This document shows positions 62,713 through 64,000 of a stretch of 64,000 bases of DNA, piece by piece; positions within the stretch are counted from its first letter, which is position 1; each line of letters begins with the position of its first letter. Position numbers and translations under genes: made by a program. Location: NCBI GenBank assembly GCA_043810515.1, contig JBDRNZ010000019.1:1-64000 (forward strand), read 5' to 3'. Source of the stretch: WJKQ01 sp043810515 (GTDB lineage: Bacteria; Patescibacteriota; Gracilibacteria; UBA1369; LOWO2-01-FULL-3). The notes below the pieces were generated by a model. The model worked only from the letters and a program-made list of their open reading frames with translations. It had not been told where the DNA came from and searched no databases.

Positions 62713-64000
62713 TCACACTCCATCGGCAGATTCATCCGCGACCGGCGTTTCCTCATCCGCGACCGGCTCATCAGCAACCGGCGTTTCCGCTTCAGCTGCA
62801 GGAGCACTTTGTGCAGCAGGCGGAGAATATAATACTTTTACAGTCAGAGTCGCACTTTTATTTCCAGAACTGTCCATTGCGTATATCTCATAAATATTCT
62901 CGCCCGGATCCATAAGTCCATAATCAGCATTTGCATAATAAGTCCACGTACCATCGCCGGGAGTAAATTTTTGCAGTGTATAACCACTTACCACAACTTT
63001 ATCCGCGCCCGAAACGCTGCCGGTTAAAGTCGCAACTTTCGACGAAACGACATAATATCCATCGTCATTTACCTCTGTAATACCCGCGACGGAAGAAATA
63101 GTCGGAGTCGTCAGCTGGCCAGCCCCAACCGAAGAAGTCTCGGTTTCTGCCACAGGTTCAGTCGTAGAATCAGATGGTTCAGTCGCAGAATCCCCCTCCG
63201 GCACAACATCTTCCGTTTCAGGAACAGAAACAGTATCGTCCACCGGAGCAATAATTTCCGGAGCAACCTCAACGAATTCCTCCTCCTGACCCAAAATCGC
63301 AGCCTTGCTAAACTGGGTCGGAGACTTGTCCTCGGAGTCATTCCATGAATACCAGGCTGTAGCTTTAAATTCATCCGAAAGAGGAGAAAGAACGCTTGGG
63401 CTATTGTATTGCCAGTATTTTTCAAGAACATCATCGGTAAACACAATTTCCTGGCCTAAACCGACATTCTCGGTCTCAACAACCTTCGTACTATCCTCAT
63501 TCATAATATCCACATCAACTTCGCCAACCTTCAAAACCCTAACCACCTCCTCAAAATCACTTTCAACCTCAAAAATACTTCCAACGAAAGATTTCACCAC
63601 AATGTTATTCATAGTTATATTCAAAACAGTATCTCCGGTATCCTTGTAAAGCTTATTAAACCAGAGCTTTCCATCCACCAGCAAAAGTCCGATTTCGGGA
63701 CGGCTTGCATCTTCATTCGTTTGCTGAAGAATAACATCGCTACCGCCATCCATACGCATAATCGTTCCATCAAAAAATTCAACAATAACTCTCGCATCCG
63801 CGGAGGTTTTGATTTCGTCGCCTTCCATAATAAGAGCATCCGAACTCAGATCAAAATAACTGTCCGTATTCCACATTCTCATTTGAACATTTCCGGAAAC
63901 AATATGCATAAAAGCGTCTCCGGAAGCCTCGTTCCGAAAAATCGCTTTCCACAGATTAAAAACAAGCACAATAATAACCCCGACACATATAATTATCAAA
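62713..64000 (-). CDS. FecR-domain surface protein with Ig-like domain (5' end cut by window)
   Basis: About 428 residues are visible. The frame is still open at the window end, where the only start-like codon is a TTG in a membrane segment (IIICVGVIIVLVFNLW), so the true start is probably outside. A FecR-like domain follows (MRMDGGSDVILQQ, GLLLVDGKLWFNKL, NIVVKSFVGSIFEVE, VLKVGEVDVDI). A Pro/Thr/Glu/Val linker leads to an Ig-like domain (VVVSGYTLQKFTPGDGTW, GENIYEIYAMDSSGNKSA). The tail is acidic Ala/Glu/Pro repeats (ETPVADEPVADEETPVADE). It is likely anchored and surface exposed. The role is unknown. Confidence 0.8.
   Translation of the reverse strand, partial: LIIICVGVIIVLVFNLWKAIFRNEASGDAFMHIVSGNVQMRMWNTDSYFDLSSDALIMEGDEIKTSADARVIVEFFDGTIMRMDGGSDVILQQTNEDASRPEIGLLLVDGKLWFNKLYKDTGDTVLNITMNNIVVKSFVGSIFEVESDFEEVVRVLKVGEVDVDIMNEDSTKVVETENVGLGQEIVFTDDVLEKYWQYNSPSVLSPLSDEFKATAWYSWNDSEDKSPTQFSKAAILGQEEEFVEVAPEIIAPVDDTVSVPETEDVVPEGDSATEPSDSTTEPVAETETSSVGAGQLTTPTISSVAGITEVNDDGYYVVSSKVATLTGSVSGADKVVVSGYTLQKFTPGDGTWTYYANADYGLMDPGENIYEIYAMDSSGNKSATLTVKVLYSPPAAQSAPAAEAETPVADEPVADEETPVADESADGV

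Overview
The window reads as chromosomal DNA of a small-genome bacterium of Candidate Phyla Radiation type. Peregrinibacteria or a close relative is my best guess, but this is inference from gene style: no 16S rRNA gene is present. TGA ends several genes (for example the SecDF and TPR genes), so the standard code is used and the UGA-glycine code of Gracilibacteria is not. Coding density is very high. Almost no gene has a recognisable Shine-Dalgarno sequence, many genes overlap by 1-4 nt, and nine convergent pairs meet with overlap or gaps under 10 nt. Only one clear intrinsic terminator was found (47771-47804).

Layout. 1-8.3 kb: end of glmS, a small lipoprotein, then a + strand run pyk-ruvC-TPR protein-pilD-gpmI, followed by manC and a cupin (activated-mannose supply). 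8.3-11.6 kb: a SecD-SecF fusion carrying two parvulin-like domains inserted in SecD. 11.6-18.5 kb: a secreted 8-Cys protein, tRNA-Arg(TCG) with a degenerate tandem copy, an unknown three-repeat protein, and a divergently transcribed membrane fusion protein plus RND transporter. 18.5-25.8 kb: priA, trpS, pyrG, a membrane protein with two GspF-N-like domains, a divergent Lgt, and an unknown membrane protein. 25.8-29.4 kb (- strand): dnaG-rpoD-greA. 29.5-35.2 kb: a 59-aa gene with a consensus promoter; - strand riboflavin kinase-murE-truB-wecA/tagO; an O-antigen-ligase-like protein; an archaeal-type tpiA.

35.3-47.8 kb holds two giant genes (2294 and 1826 aa) in what looks like one self-contained transcription unit, with a near-consensus promoter in front and the terminator behind. 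47.8-53.9 kb: holA, a TrmB-like regulator, gatA/gatC (- strand), then a small membrane protein, a RibL-like FAD synthase, ftsX and recO. 53.9-61.3 kb (- strand): rplY, a lipoprotein, membrane pyrophosphatase hppA, a Yip1-like protein, an anchored surface protein and a RelA/SpoT-family protein with a degenerate hydrolase domain. 61.3-64 kb: ybaB-mltG and a FecR/Ig-like protein cut by the window end.

Most genes are housekeeping: lower glycolysis, replication and repair, envelope synthesis, translation and flavin cofactors. Several are unusual variants (archaeal-type TpiA, split riboflavin kinase/FAD synthase, short MurE, Lgt lacking expected residues, RelA without an HD pair). The least explained parts are the two-giant-protein unit, the parvulin-SecDF fusion and the many cell-surface proteins of unknown function.
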